Below, one piece after another: positions 7,524 to 14,252 of a stretch of 17,836 nucleotides of DNA (its first letter is position 1; every line of letters starts with the position of its first letter). The position numbers were made by a program, and so were the translations under genes. Under the pieces are notes generated by a model. The model made no database searches and was not told where the DNA came from. It saw only the letters and a list, made by a program, of their open reading frames with translations. Source of the stretch: Solirubrobacterales bacterium (GTDB lineage: Bacteria; Actinomycetota; Thermoleophilia; Solirubrobacterales; Solirubrobacteraceae); contig JACCYI010000006.1 in assembly GCA_013696535.1 (NCBI GenBank), positions 1 to 17,836 of the forward strand, in the 5' to 3' direction.

Positions 7524-8509
7524 TCCAGGATCAGCTCGATCGTCGTCCCGTCGCCTTGTCGCGAGAAGACGGAGAACCGGCCGCCGGCCAGCCTGGCACG
7601 CTCTCGCATGCCCGACAGGCCCAGCCCACCGGGCCGCCCCCGCGGGCTTCCGTCCTGGGCGACCTGCGGAGCGAATCCCCTCCCGTCATCCGACACCCGA
7701 AGCATCGTGCGCTCGGCGAAGGAGAGCTCGACGTCCACGTGCTGGGCGTCCGCGTGCCGGGCGATGTTGGTGAGGCTCTCCTGCGTCACGCGATAGACCA
7801 CGAGCTGGTGCTCGTCAGACAGCGTCGCGACCCGACCCCGCGGGAGGAACCGGGCGACGATGCCGGTCCGCTGGCCGAAGTCGGAGACCTGCGACTCGAG
7901 CGCCGCCACGAGGCCGTGATCGTCGAGTGCCGTGGGCCGGAGCTGGCGAGCAAGCCGGAGCAGCTCTTCCATGGCCTGGTTGGCCAAGGCCTTGGTCTCG
8001 CGCAGCTCGGCACGAAGGCTGTCGGGTGCGTCGCCGATGGTGGCTTCCAGACGCAGCAGGATGCCGGTCAGCGCCTGGTTCACCTCGTCATGGAGATTCT
8101 GCGCCAGCAGACGACGCTCCTGCTCCTGGGCGCGAAGAACGGCACTTCCCGCCAGGCGGCGCTCATCCTCGAGGCGCTGGAGCATCGCGTCGAAGCGCTC
8201 GGAGAGCCTCTGCACCTCGCGGGAGGCGCGGCGGGGAGCCGCGGCACGCCATGGGGCCCCCGATCCGCCTGCGAGGTCGGCGGCGTCCATGCGGGCCACG
8301 AGCTGCTCGATGGGTGCCAGCCGCCGGCGCAGGAGCAGCGAGTTGAGCAGGATGACGCAGAAGACGCAGAGCGCGAGCAGCAGAAGCCCCCGCCCTGACG
8401 CGGCATCCTCGAACCGATCGTGCGCGACCACCGTCGCGACGACGGCCGTGGCGCACACCAGAAGAGTGTTGACGGCCAGAACCTGGGTGAGAAGTGTGCG
8501 CGAGCGCAT
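7520..8509 (-). CDS. NarL-type sensor histidine kinase (HisKA_3)
   Basis: 329 residues from ATG 8509. Two membrane helices (about 8-30 and 41-60) enclose a very short loop, so signal sensing is probably in or near the membrane. A HAMP-like linker (60-120) follows. The dimerisation/phosphoacceptor helix contains His140 in AQNLHDEVNQALTG. The ATPase domain has the N-box with Asn248 (TQESLTNIARHADA), DDGRGF (274-279) and GGLGLSGMRERA (294-305). The frame is open upstream to 8836, but that extension would run antisense through the moeZ promoter and coding region and has no kinase features, so it is rejected. The gene is divergent from moeZ. Possible inputs are redox, copper or respiration, given the SCO1 neighbour, but this is inference. 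Confidence 0.93.
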   Translation of the reverse strand: MRSRTLLTQVLAVNTLLVCATAVVATVVAHDRFEDAASGRGLLLLALCVFCVILLNSLLLRRRLAPIEQLVARMDAADLAGGSGAPWRAAAPRRASREVQRLSERFDAMLQRLEDERRLAGSAVLRAQEQERRLLAQNLHDEVNQALTGILLRLEATIGDAPDSLRAELRETKALANQAMEELLRLARQLRPTALDDHGLVAALESQVSDFGQRTGIVARFLPRGRVATLSDEHQLVVYRVTQESLTNIARHADAQHVDVELSFAERTMLRVSDDGRGFAPQVAQDGSPRGRPGGLGLSGMRERARLAGGRFSVFSRQGDGTTIELILE

Positions 8510-8552
8510 CCTCGAGGCGTATCGGCACGAACCCCCGCGAGGCTTACGCACA

Positions 8553-8576
8553 GCTATACTTCCTGAAGTATTGAAG
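8553..8576 (+). promoter_or_regulatory. moeZ promoter with overlapping palindromic operator
   Basis: TATACT at 8555-8560 is a good -10 box. It overlaps a perfect dyad, ATACTTC at 8556-8562 and GAAGTAT at 8565-8571, separated by CT. A transcript would start near 8567, about 40 bases before the ATG. The -35 region is poor (cytosine-rich). A near copy of the element stands before cysM (11127-11150), with 18 of 24 positions equal. A dyad covering the -10 box suggests repression, possibly by an Rrf2-type regulator, but the factor is unknown. Confidence 0.6.
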
Positions 8577-8606
8577 TCCGACCAAGTATTCGGGATTAGG
8601 AGCCAC

Positions 8607-9797
8607 ATGCCCACGGGAGCCGAGGTCCTCCGCCAGATCAAGCGCCACATCGACGAGGTCGACCCCTCCGAGGTGCAGGAAGCGATCGCCGTCGGCAACG
8701 GTGACGCTCCTGTGCTCGTCGACGTGCGCGAGTCCGAGGAGTACGAGACCGGCCACATCCCCGGCGCGCGACACGTGCCCCGCGGTTTCCTCGAGTCGCG
8801 GATCGAGGGCGTCGCGCCCGATCGCTCCCAGCCCATCGTTCTCTACTGCGCGTCGGGCAACCGGTCCGCCCTGGCCGCCCACACACTCACGGACCTGATG
8901 GGCTACGAGAACGTCGAGTCGATGACGGGTGGGATCACGCTGTGGAAGGACCGCGGCTACGACGTGGAAGTCCCCCGCTCCATGACGAGGGAACAGCGTG
9001 AGCGCTATTCGCGTCATCTGCTGGTCCCTGAAGTGGGCGTCGAGGGCCAGCAGAAGCTGCTCGACGCAAAGGTACTCCTGCTCGGCGCGGGCGGGCTCGG
9101 ATCCCCGACTGCGCTCTACCTCGCCGCCGCAGGGGTCGGAACGCTCGGGATCGTGGACGACGACGTGGTCGACCTCTCCAATCTGCAGCGCCAGGTGATC
9201 CACACCACGGACCGCATCGGCGTCGCGAAGGTGGACTCGGCCGAGGAAGCCATGAACGCGATCAATCCGGACGTGAAGGTCGTCAAGTACAAGACGCGCC
9301 TCGACGCCTCGAACATCATGGAGATCATCGAGGGGTACGACGTCATCGTCGACGGCGTCGACAACTTTCCGACGCGGTACCTGCTCAACGACGCGACCGT
9401 CCGCCTGCGCATTCCCGTGGTCAGCGCTTCGATCCTCGGCTTCGACGGGCAGCTCTCGGTCTTCGCGCCCTACGACGGACCGTGCTACCGGTGCCTGTAC
9501 CCGGTCCCGCCGCCGGCCGAGCTCGCCCCCTCGTGCGGCGCCAACGGCGTCCTCGGCGTGTTGCCGGGCACGATGGGGCTGTTGCAGGCGACCGAGGTGG
9601 TCAAGCTGATCATCGGCGCCGGCGAGCCGATGATCGGCCGGTTGTTGCTCTACGAGGCTCTCGGCGCCACGTTCACCGAGCTGAAGGTCCGCCGCGATCC
9701 CGACTGCCCGATCTGCTCGCGCCCCCCGGAGGAGATCTCCGACGAGGAGATGGGCGTCTTCCCGGACTACGAGGCGTTCTGCGCCGCCGCGGGCTAG
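8607..9797 (+). CDS. moeZ: Rhodanese-ThiF sulfur-carrier adenylyl/sulfurtransferase (MoeZ-type), rhodanese first
   Basis: 396 residues from ATG 8607, with AGGAG four bases ahead. Residues 20-122 form a rhodanese domain with the active-site loop C81-ASGNR. Residues 126-371 form a ThiF/MoeB E1-like domain: RYSRHLLVPEVG, ATP-binding GAGGLGSP (160-167), DDDVVDLSNLQRQ, VDGVDNFPTRYLLND, catalytic-region Cys310 (PSCGANGVLGVLPG) and zinc pairs C293/C296 and C367/C370. It activates a ubiquitin-like sulfur carrier by C-terminal adenylation and transfers sulfur to make a thiocarboxylate. In the usual MoeZ the rhodanese domain is C-terminal; here it is N-terminal. CysO begins 15 bases after the stop and is the obvious substrate. 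The gene may also serve molybdopterin or thiamine carriers. The frame is open far upstream (to 7932), but that part is antisense to the kinase gene. Confidence 0.92.
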   Translation: MPTGAEVLRQIKRHIDEVDPSEVQEAIAVGNGDAPVLVDVRESEEYETGHIPGARHVPRGFLESRIEGVAPDRSQPIVLYCASGNRSALAAHTLTDLMGYENVESMTGGITLWKDRGYDVEVPRSMTREQRERYSRHLLVPEVGVEGQQKLLDAKVLLLGAGGLGSPTALYLAAAGVGTLGIVDDDVVDLSNLQRQVIHTTDRIGVAKVDSAEEAMNAINPDVKVVKYKTRLDASNIMEIIEGYDVIVDGVDNFPTRYLLNDATVRLRIPVVSASILGFDGQLSVFAPYDGPCYRCLYPVPPPAELAPSCGANGVLGVLPGTMGLLQATEVVKLIIGAGEPMIGRLLLYEALGATFTELKVRRDPDCPICSRPPEEISDEEMGVFPDYEAFCAAAG

Positions 9798-9812
9798 CTA
9801 GGCTCGGTTCAC

Positions 9813-10088
9813 ATGGCCACGATCAAGATCCCACCTGTCCTACGTCCCTCCGTGGGCGGCGAGAAGGAAGTCCGAGCCGAGGGTGACGACGTCGCCACCG
9901 TCCTGCGGGCGCTCGCCGAGCAGCATCCAGCCACCCGGTCGCAGCTCTTCGCGCCCGACGGCGAGCTCAACCGGTACGTCAACGTCTACCTCAACGACGA
10001 GGACGTCCGGGTGCTCGGCGGGCTCGGCACCGCGGTCGGCAAATCCGACACCCTGGTCATCCTGCCGGCCATGGCCGGCGGGCGCTGA
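9813..10088 (+). CDS. cysO: CysO-type ubiquitin-like sulfur carrier, Gly-Gly-Arg end
   Basis: 91 residues of the ThiS/MoaD beta-grasp fold, closely similar to mycobacterial CysO: IPPVLRPSVGGEKEV, RYVNVYLNDEDVR.LGGLGTAV and the C-terminal VILPAMAGG block. The carrier works through a thiocarboxylate on its last glycine, made by the adjacent ThiF-type enzyme; CysM then uses it as sulfur donor for cysteine. The terminal glycines are residues 89-90, but the frame continues with Arg91 before the stop (GGC GGG CGC TGA). The protein is therefore a pro-form that needs one residue removed before activation. The JAMM protease gene mec at 12432 is the likely processor. The 3' end overlaps the convergent CDF gene by 32 bases. 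Confidence 0.9.
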   Translation: MATIKIPPVLRPSVGGEKEVRAEGDDVATVLRALAEQHPATRSQLFAPDGELNRYVNVYLNDEDVRVLGGLGTAVGKSDTLVILPAMAGGR

Positions 10089-11076
10089 GGGCGCCGCTCA
10101 GGAGCTCCCGGGGGGCGACGGGCCGGCCGGGCGCCGCGTCGCGAAGGCTCTCGCGAGGCCCGAGGTCCGGCTCGACGTAGATCCTCAGCCCGCTGACGTT
10201 CGCCGCCGATCGTACGCGGGCCTCACAGTCGTTGATGGCCTCGACGAGCTCGTGGGTCGTCAGATTCGGGTCGAACTCCACCTTCGCGGCCACGAGCAGC
10301 TCGTCCGGACCGAGGTGCTGGGTCAGGACGTGGATCGTCCGCTTGACACCAGGCCCTGAACCGAGCTCGCGCTCGATCGCCTGCTGATCATCGGGAGAGG
10401 CAGACTCGCCGACCAGAAGGCTCTTCATCTCGCCGGCCAGGACGGCCGCGATCGACACCAAAAGCAACCCGATGGCGAGCGTCCCGATTCCGTCGAAGAC
10501 GGGGTTGCCGGTGAGCAGCGCGAGCACCACCCCGAGAATCGCGAATACCAGTCCCAGCAGGGCGCCCGAATCCTCCAACAGGAGTACCGGGAGCTCGGGG
10601 CTTCGTGATTCCTGGATGTAGCGCTTCCAAGAACGTCCACGCCGCTCGGGCTGGGCGTGCCCGACCGCGGTGCGGAGCGCGAAGCCCTCGAAGACGATGG
10701 CGAGCCCCAGGATGGCCAGCGCGACCGCGGGCGAGTCGATCTCGTGCGGATCGGTGATCTTGTGGTAGCCCTCATACATCGCGAAGAGGCCGCCGACCGA
10801 GAAGAGCACCACGGCGACGATGAACGCCCAGAAGTAGCGCAGGCGCCCATAGCCGAACTGATGCAGTGCCGTCGGGTCTTGACGAGCACTTCTGCCACCC
10901 AGGATCAGAAGGCCCTGGTTCGCCGAGTCCGCCACCGAATGGATCGACTCCGCCAACAGCGATGAGGAGCCGGTGATGAGAAAGCCGACGAACTTGGTGA
11001 TCGCGATCCCGACGTTGGCTAGGAAGGCGGCAAGGATCGCGCCTGTGCTGCCGTGGTGGCCGCCTTCTGCCGACAT
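10057..11076 (-). CDS. Cation diffusion facilitator (ZnT9/SLC30A9-like)
   Basis: From ATG 11076 the product has 339 residues: about six membrane helices and a C-terminal cytosolic domain (about 225-320, RTIHVLTQHLGPDELLVAAKVEF). Helix 2 has the metal-site pattern H46-x3-D50 (AESIHSVADSANQ). FGYGRLRYFWAF and LLLEDSGALLGL plus NPVFDGIGTLAIGLL recall the ZnT9 branch of the CDF family. In helix 5 the second acidic residue of the usual D-x3-D is not obvious, so metal choice (Zn, Fe, Co or Mn) is open. A TTG at 11112 is a possible earlier start. The gene is inverted between cysO and cysM and divergent from cysM. Zinc supply or removal would matter to the zinc enzymes MoeZ and Mec, but this link is inference. 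Confidence 0.88.
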   Translation of the reverse strand: MSAEGGHHGSTGAILAAFLANVGIAITKFVGFLITGSSSLLAESIHSVADSANQGLLILGGRSARQDPTALHQFGYGRLRYFWAFIVAVVLFSVGGLFAMYEGYHKITDPHEIDSPAVALAILGLAIVFEGFALRTAVGHAQPERRGRSWKRYIQESRSPELPVLLLEDSGALLGLVFAILGVVLALLTGNPVFDGIGTLAIGLLLVSIAAVLAGEMKSLLVGESASPDDQQAIERELGSGPGVKRTIHVLTQHLGPDELLVAAKVEFDPNLTTHELVEAINDCEARVRSAANVSGLRIYVEPDLGPRESLRDAAPGRPVAPRELLSGALSARRPWPAG

Positions 11077-11126
11077 CGCCGACGCGCCTACCCACCCGCG
11101 GCCGCCGCTCAAGCGCCACGTCCATG

Positions 11127-11150
11127 GCTATACTTAGTGAAGCATGGAGC
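11127..11150 (+). promoter_or_regulatory. cysM promoter/operator overlapping the start codon
   Basis: TATACT at 11129-11134 lies nine bases before the cysM ATG (11144), so transcription should begin about three bases before or at the start codon (leaderless or nearly so). The element matches the moeZ one at 18 of 24 positions; arms ATACTTA and GAAGCAT form an imperfect dyad whose right end is part of the ATG. A bound factor would block both polymerase and start codon. Confidence 0.6.
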
Positions 11151-12115
11151 ACAATCTCCAGAACCGGCCGTGTGGCGGGCGTTACGGCGACATCGTGCAG
11201 GCCATCGGGAACACGCCGCTGGTCGAGCTGAAGCGACTGTCGCCCAAGCCGGGCGTGCGTATCTGGGCAAAGCTCGAATCCCACAATCCCACGGGCTCGA
11301 TCAAGGACCGTGTCGCGCGCGCCCTCATCGAGGACGCCGAGGCTCGCGGCGCCATCCGCCCTGGCCAGACCATCCTCGAGCCGACGAGCGGCAACACCGG
11401 TATCTCGCTGGCAATGATCTGCTCGCGCAAGGGCTACCCACTGAAGGTGGTGATGCCCGACAACGTCACGCCTGAGCGCACTCAGCTCCTTCAGATGTAC
11501 GGCGCCGAGATCGTCTACTCACCGGGTGACCAGGGCTCCAACGGCGCGGTCGCATTGGCGCTCGAGATGGCCGAGAGCGACGCGTCCTACTACATGCCAT
11601 ACCAGTACGGCAACCAGGCCAACCCAGGCGCTCACTACCACGGCACGGCGCCCGAGATCATCGCGGAGCTCGAGGATGGCGTGGATGCCTTCGTTGCCGG
11701 GCTCGGAACGGGCGGGACGCTGATGGGAGTCGGCAGGCGCTTGAAGGAGGAATGGGGCGACGCCATAAAGATCGTGGCCGCCGAGCCGATGCAAGGCGAG
11801 CCGGTCCAAGGCCTGCGCTCCCTCGAGGACGGCTTCATCCCGCCGATCATCGACATCTCCCTGCTTGACCGGAAGATCTTCGTGACCAACCACGACGCGA
11901 TCGTGTGGACGCGCAGGCTGCTCGACGAGGAGGGCATCTTCGCCGGGGTCTCCTCCGGTGCCATCGCCTCGATTGCAGTGCGCATCGCCGACGAGATGGA
12001 AGAGGGCAACGTCGTCTTCATCGTCTGCGACGATGGCTGGAAGTATCTGTCGTCCGGCCTCTACACGCGGCCCGTCGAGGAGATCGAACGGCTGGACTCC
12101 ACGATCTGGTGGTGA
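11144..12115 (+). CDS. cysM: CysO-dependent cysteine synthase
   Basis: A PLP-dependent beta-replacement enzyme of 323 residues. PLP lysine K54 is in NPTGSIKDR, the substrate loop TSGNTG is at 81-86 and the phosphate-binding GLGTGGTLMG at 187-195. Similarity is highest to mycobacterial CysM rather than to CysK: IVQAIGNTPLV, EGIFAGVSSGA, GWKYLSSG and an aromatic end STIWW. Arg225 in QGLRSLEDGF aligns with Arg220 of M. tuberculosis CysM, the residue known to select O-phosphoserine. The expected reaction joins thiocarboxylated CysO to O-phosphoserine-derived aminoacrylate, giving CysO-Cys. Compared with the mycobacterial enzyme there are about 13 extra N-terminal residues including Cys10. Neighbours cysO, moeZ and mec supply the other steps. 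Confidence 0.93.
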   Translation: MEHNLQNRPCGGRYGDIVQAIGNTPLVELKRLSPKPGVRIWAKLESHNPTGSIKDRVARALIEDAEARGAIRPGQTILEPTSGNTGISLAMICSRKGYPLKVVMPDNVTPERTQLLQMYGAEIVYSPGDQGSNGAVALALEMAESDASYYMPYQYGNQANPGAHYHGTAPEIIAELEDGVDAFVAGLGTGGTLMGVGRRLKEEWGDAIKIVAAEPMQGEPVQGLRSLEDGFIPPIIDISLLDRKIFVTNHDAIVWTRRLLDEEGIFAGVSSGAIASIAVRIADEMEEGNVVFIVCDDGWKYLSSGLYTRPVEEIERLDSTIWW

Positions 12116-12135
12116 TCTGCGCGTGCCCCGTGCGC

Positions 12136-12153
12136 GCAGGTACTATGACCTGC
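12136..12153 (+). promoter_or_regulatory. Palindrome overlapping candidate tatA -10 box
   Basis: GCAGGT at 12136-12141 and ACCTGC at 12148-12153 are exact reverse complements with six bases between them. TACTAT (12141-12146) in the middle could be a -10 box for tatA, 27 bases after the putative start site region to the ATG. It may be an operator or a small hairpin in the 64-base cysM-tatA gap. No good -35 box is seen. Confidence 0.4.
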
Positions 12154-12179
12154 ACTCCGATCGGAAGGACTGACGAATC

Positions 12180-12401
12180 ATGGGACTAGGCGGAATTGGA
12201 CCGATGGAGCTCGTGATCGTGCTCGTGATCGCGCTCATCATCCTCGGGCCGAAGCGGCTCCCCGAAGTCGGCCGCTCGATCGGCCACGGCATGCGCGAGT
12301 TCAAGGACTCGATCTCCGGCAACAGCAAGAGCGACGATGACGACGAGCTCGCCATCCACTCGACCACCGGCACCGGCACCGGCAGCACTTCTGCCAAGTA
12401 G
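12180..12401 (+). CDS. tatA: Twin-arginine translocase subunit TatA
   Basis: 73 residues with the full TatA pattern: a short N-terminal membrane helix (about 8-22, PMELVIVLVIALIIL), the G23-P24 hinge with KRLPE, an amphipathic helix (27-46) containing the F41-K42 signature (MREFKDS), then an acidic-polar tail with DDDDE and a Gly/Thr/Ser run. TatA oligomers form the translocation element for folded proteins with twin-arginine signals. GGAAGGA lies 11 bases before the ATG. No tatB or tatC is nearby. Its position between cysM and mec is unexpected for either system and may only reflect shared transcription. Confidence 0.93.
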   Translation: MGLGGIGPMELVIVLVIALIILGPKRLPEVGRSIGHGMREFKDSISGNSKSDDDDELAIHSTTGTGTGSTSAK

Positions 12402-12431
12402 CGCCAAGCTCTCGCGGAAAGCCCGGGAGCG

Positions 12432-12827
12432 GTGAAGATCGCTCGATCCCTGGTCGACGAGCTGATCGACCACGCCCGAGCTGACGCGCCGGACGAGTGC
12501 TGCGGGATGATCGAATCCGTGTCCGGCCGCGCGGTCCGGGTTCATCGGGCGCGTAACGCCGCGGCGAGCCCGCTGCGTTACGAGCTCGACGGGAGGGAGC
12601 AGTATCGGATCCAGTCCGCGATCGAGGACGCGGGTCATGAGCTCGGCGCGATCTACCACTCGCACACGCGATCGGCGCCGTATCCGTCGCAGACGGACAT
12701 CAACCTCGCCTTCTATCCCGAGTCGCTCTACGTGATAGTGGGGGTCGCCGAGGCAGAGGCGGAGATACGAGGGTTCCAGATCGTCGACGGGCGCGTCTCC
12801 GAGGCGACGCTCGAGATCGAGGAATGA
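12432..12827 (+). CDS. mec: JAMM/MPN+ metalloprotease releasing cysteine from CysO
   Basis: 131 residues from GTG 12432. The JAMM motif is complete: Glu22 (DECCG), then H76-S-H78-x7-S86-x2-D89 (HSHTRSAPYPSQTD). This is a single-domain zinc metalloprotease like mycobacterial Mec, which cleaves the CysO-cysteine adduct to release cysteine and regenerate CysO. Since CysO in this window ends Gly-Gly-Arg, the same enzyme may also remove Arg91, as the JAMM protein QbsD trims QbsE in Pseudomonas (known precedent). It starts 30 bases after tatA. It ends in GAGGAATGAG, which serves as ribosome site for the next gene, so the two are translationally coupled. Confidence 0.93.
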   Translation: MKIARSLVDELIDHARADAPDECCGMIESVSGRAVRVHRARNAAASPLRYELDGREQYRIQSAIEDAGHELGAIYHSHTRSAPYPSQTDINLAFYPESLYVIVGVAEAEAEIRGFQIVDGRVSEATLEIEE

Positions 12828-12828
12828 G

Positions 12829-13329
12829 TTGGCGGCCGAGCCGCCACTGATCTGCGGCGCCTGCGCGAGCCGCCACGCCGGATCGGAGCGCTTCTGCCCG
12901 ACCTGCGGGATTCCGCTGGTGTTCGTCGACGGGCCCGCGCGCCTGACCGATCGCCGCGAGCGTGCGCGCAAGGTTCGCCCTCAGTACTCAGAAGGGCGAC
13001 TCGTGCGCGTGGCGTCGGCTCCCCACCAGGCCGAAGCCGAGATGGTCTCCCAGATGCTGCTCGACGAAGGCGTTGCCAGCGTGGTGCGACGTTCGGGTGG
13101 CTTCGACGTCCCGGACTTCCTGGCGGCCGGCCCGCGCGACATCATGGTCGCCGAGTCCGGGGTAGAGATCGCTCGTGACGTGCTTGGGGTCGAGCCGCCG
13201 GCCAATAGCGTGGCTGCGAACTCGCCGCGCTCCGGGAGGCCGCTGTGGGTGCAGGCGTTTGCGGTCACGATGATCGCGGTCGTCTTCGCCGCGATGGCGG
13301 CGGGTGTGATGCTCGCCGTGATCGGATAG
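12829..13329 (+). CDS. Zinc-ribbon / DUF2007-like / single-helix membrane protein
   Basis: 166 residues from TTG 12829, one base after the mec stop, with GAGGAA inside the mec end as ribosome site. Residues 9-26 form a zinc ribbon (C9-x2-C12 ... C23-x2-C26). Residues 55-120 resemble the DUF2007 'putative signal transducing protein' fold: GRLVRVASAPHQAEAEMVSQ, then MLLDEGVASVVRRSGGFDVPDF and AAGPRDIMVAESG. The C-terminus is one membrane helix (about 140-165), so the soluble part faces the cytosol. Coupling to mec suggests a link to the CysO pathway or its control, but no function is known. Confidence 0.8.
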   Translation: MAAEPPLICGACASRHAGSERFCPTCGIPLVFVDGPARLTDRRERARKVRPQYSEGRLVRVASAPHQAEAEMVSQMLLDEGVASVVRRSGGFDVPDFLAAGPRDIMVAESGVEIARDVLGVEPPANSVAANSPRSGRPLWVQAFAVTMIAVVFAAMAAGVMLAVIG

Positions 13330-13403
13330 AACCGCCTCGTCCGATCGTCCATTCCGACTGCGTCATCGCTTGATCACGACGTGGGGTTGAGCACGGACTG
13401 GGG

Positions 13404-14159
13404 CTACGTCGAACGGGTAAGGCGCTCGAGATGGGCTCGCCACGTTCCTTCGGTATGCCGGAGCGGGCGTCCCTTGAAGGCGTGCACGAGCGCCGCCTCA
13501 GGGCTTCGCGCGTCCGCGGCTGTCGCCAGGGCAACGGCTGCCGCCTGACCCTCCTCCCTCCCGAGCAGGTCGAAAAGCGTCCCGCCGAGCAGGGCGGCGT
13601 CTCCGAGCGCTGGAGGGAAGGCAGGAGGGGGTCCCTCCCGCATTCGGCGCGCGATCGCCGGACGCACATGGCGCGTCTGGCCCGAGAAGTACTGCGCGGC
13701 GCCTTCCACGAGCCATGCCCAACGCAGGTAGCGCTTGAATGATCGCGGCCCGAACGGCGGCGGCAGCCGCGCGTTGTTGGCTCCGACCACCCGCCGGGCG
13801 AACAGCGCGGCAGGTGCGAGCATCAAGAGCTCGACCGAGCCTTCCACGTTGGAAGCCCGTTTCGCCAGCAGCCGCGGCGCGAGCACGTGCAGCTGTGTCT
13901 CGGTGGTCCAACCCACGAGGTAGCGGCGCCCGGCCGGGGCCGTCAGGCGCCGGTGCAGTGGCAACCAGGGCTGAGCGGCATCGAGTTGTGCCACGGACCC
14001 GTGGAGCACGATCGCGATCTCCCCGACCCGCTCCTCGAAGAGTCGCTCGAGGGTCGCTCGAGCGCCTTCGAGCTGGGAGAGCACCGCAGCGGCGTCATCC
14101 GCGTCACGGGCGTCGTGCCGGGCGGAGAAGGTTCGCGACGTCGTCTCAAGCCAGGCCAC
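13404..14159 (-). CDS. Peptidase-MA-like protein without visible HExxH
   Basis: 251 residues from GTG 14159. The first 60 residues (SSxxF-type start TTSRTFSARHD, then EIAIVLHGSVAQLD) and the WLVEGAAQYFSGQ block (149-161) resemble peptidase-MA-like or gluzincin-fold proteins, in which a W-L-x-E-G-x-A segment follows the HExxH helix. Here the place where HExxH is expected reads LMLAPAALFARRVV (112-125), so zinc catalysis is unlikely. I recall similar uncharacterised proteins in Thermoleophilia. No signal peptide. It lies downstream of the DUF1802 gene on the same strand with a 93-base gap. Function unknown. Confidence 0.7.
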   Translation of the reverse strand: MAWLETTSRTFSARHDARDADDAAAVLSQLEGARATLERLFEERVGEIAIVLHGSVAQLDAAQPWLPLHRRLTAPAGRRYLVGWTTETQLHVLAPRLLAKRASNVEGSVELLMLAPAALFARRVVGANNARLPPPFGPRSFKRYLRWAWLVEGAAQYFSGQTRHVRPAIARRMREGPPPAFPPALGDAALLGGTLFDLLGREEGQAAAVALATAADARSPEAALVHAFKGRPLRHTEGTWRAHLERLTRST

Positions 14160-14219
14160 AGGTCAACCGCAGAACGTCCGCGCTCCGCGGGTCATGCCGT
14201 GCTTCGCGACGTCCCCTTC

Positions 14220-14234
14220 GTCGGCTTCGCCGAC
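14220..14234 (-). terminator. Small hairpin downstream of the DUF1802 gene
   Basis: GTCGGC and GCCGAC form a 6-bp stem with a three-base loop, 19 bases after the DUF1802 stop in the 93-base gap before the next gene. No T-run follows on the minus strand, so termination is uncertain. Confidence 0.3.
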
Positions 14235-14252
14235 TCGCACACGACCACGGGG

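Noticed and set aside
7932..8606. Upstream extension of the rhodanese-ThiF frame
   Set aside because: It runs antisense through the histidine kinase gene, has no domain, and the ribosome site and promoter sit just before 8607.
8510..8836. N-terminal extension of the histidine kinase
   Set aside because: It overlaps the moeZ promoter and start on the other strand; real kinase features begin with the membrane helix after 8509.
13330..13403. Gap between the zinc-ribbon gene and the peptidase-like gene
   Set aside because: Convergent gap of 74 bases; no hairpin, T-run or small ORF that I could support.
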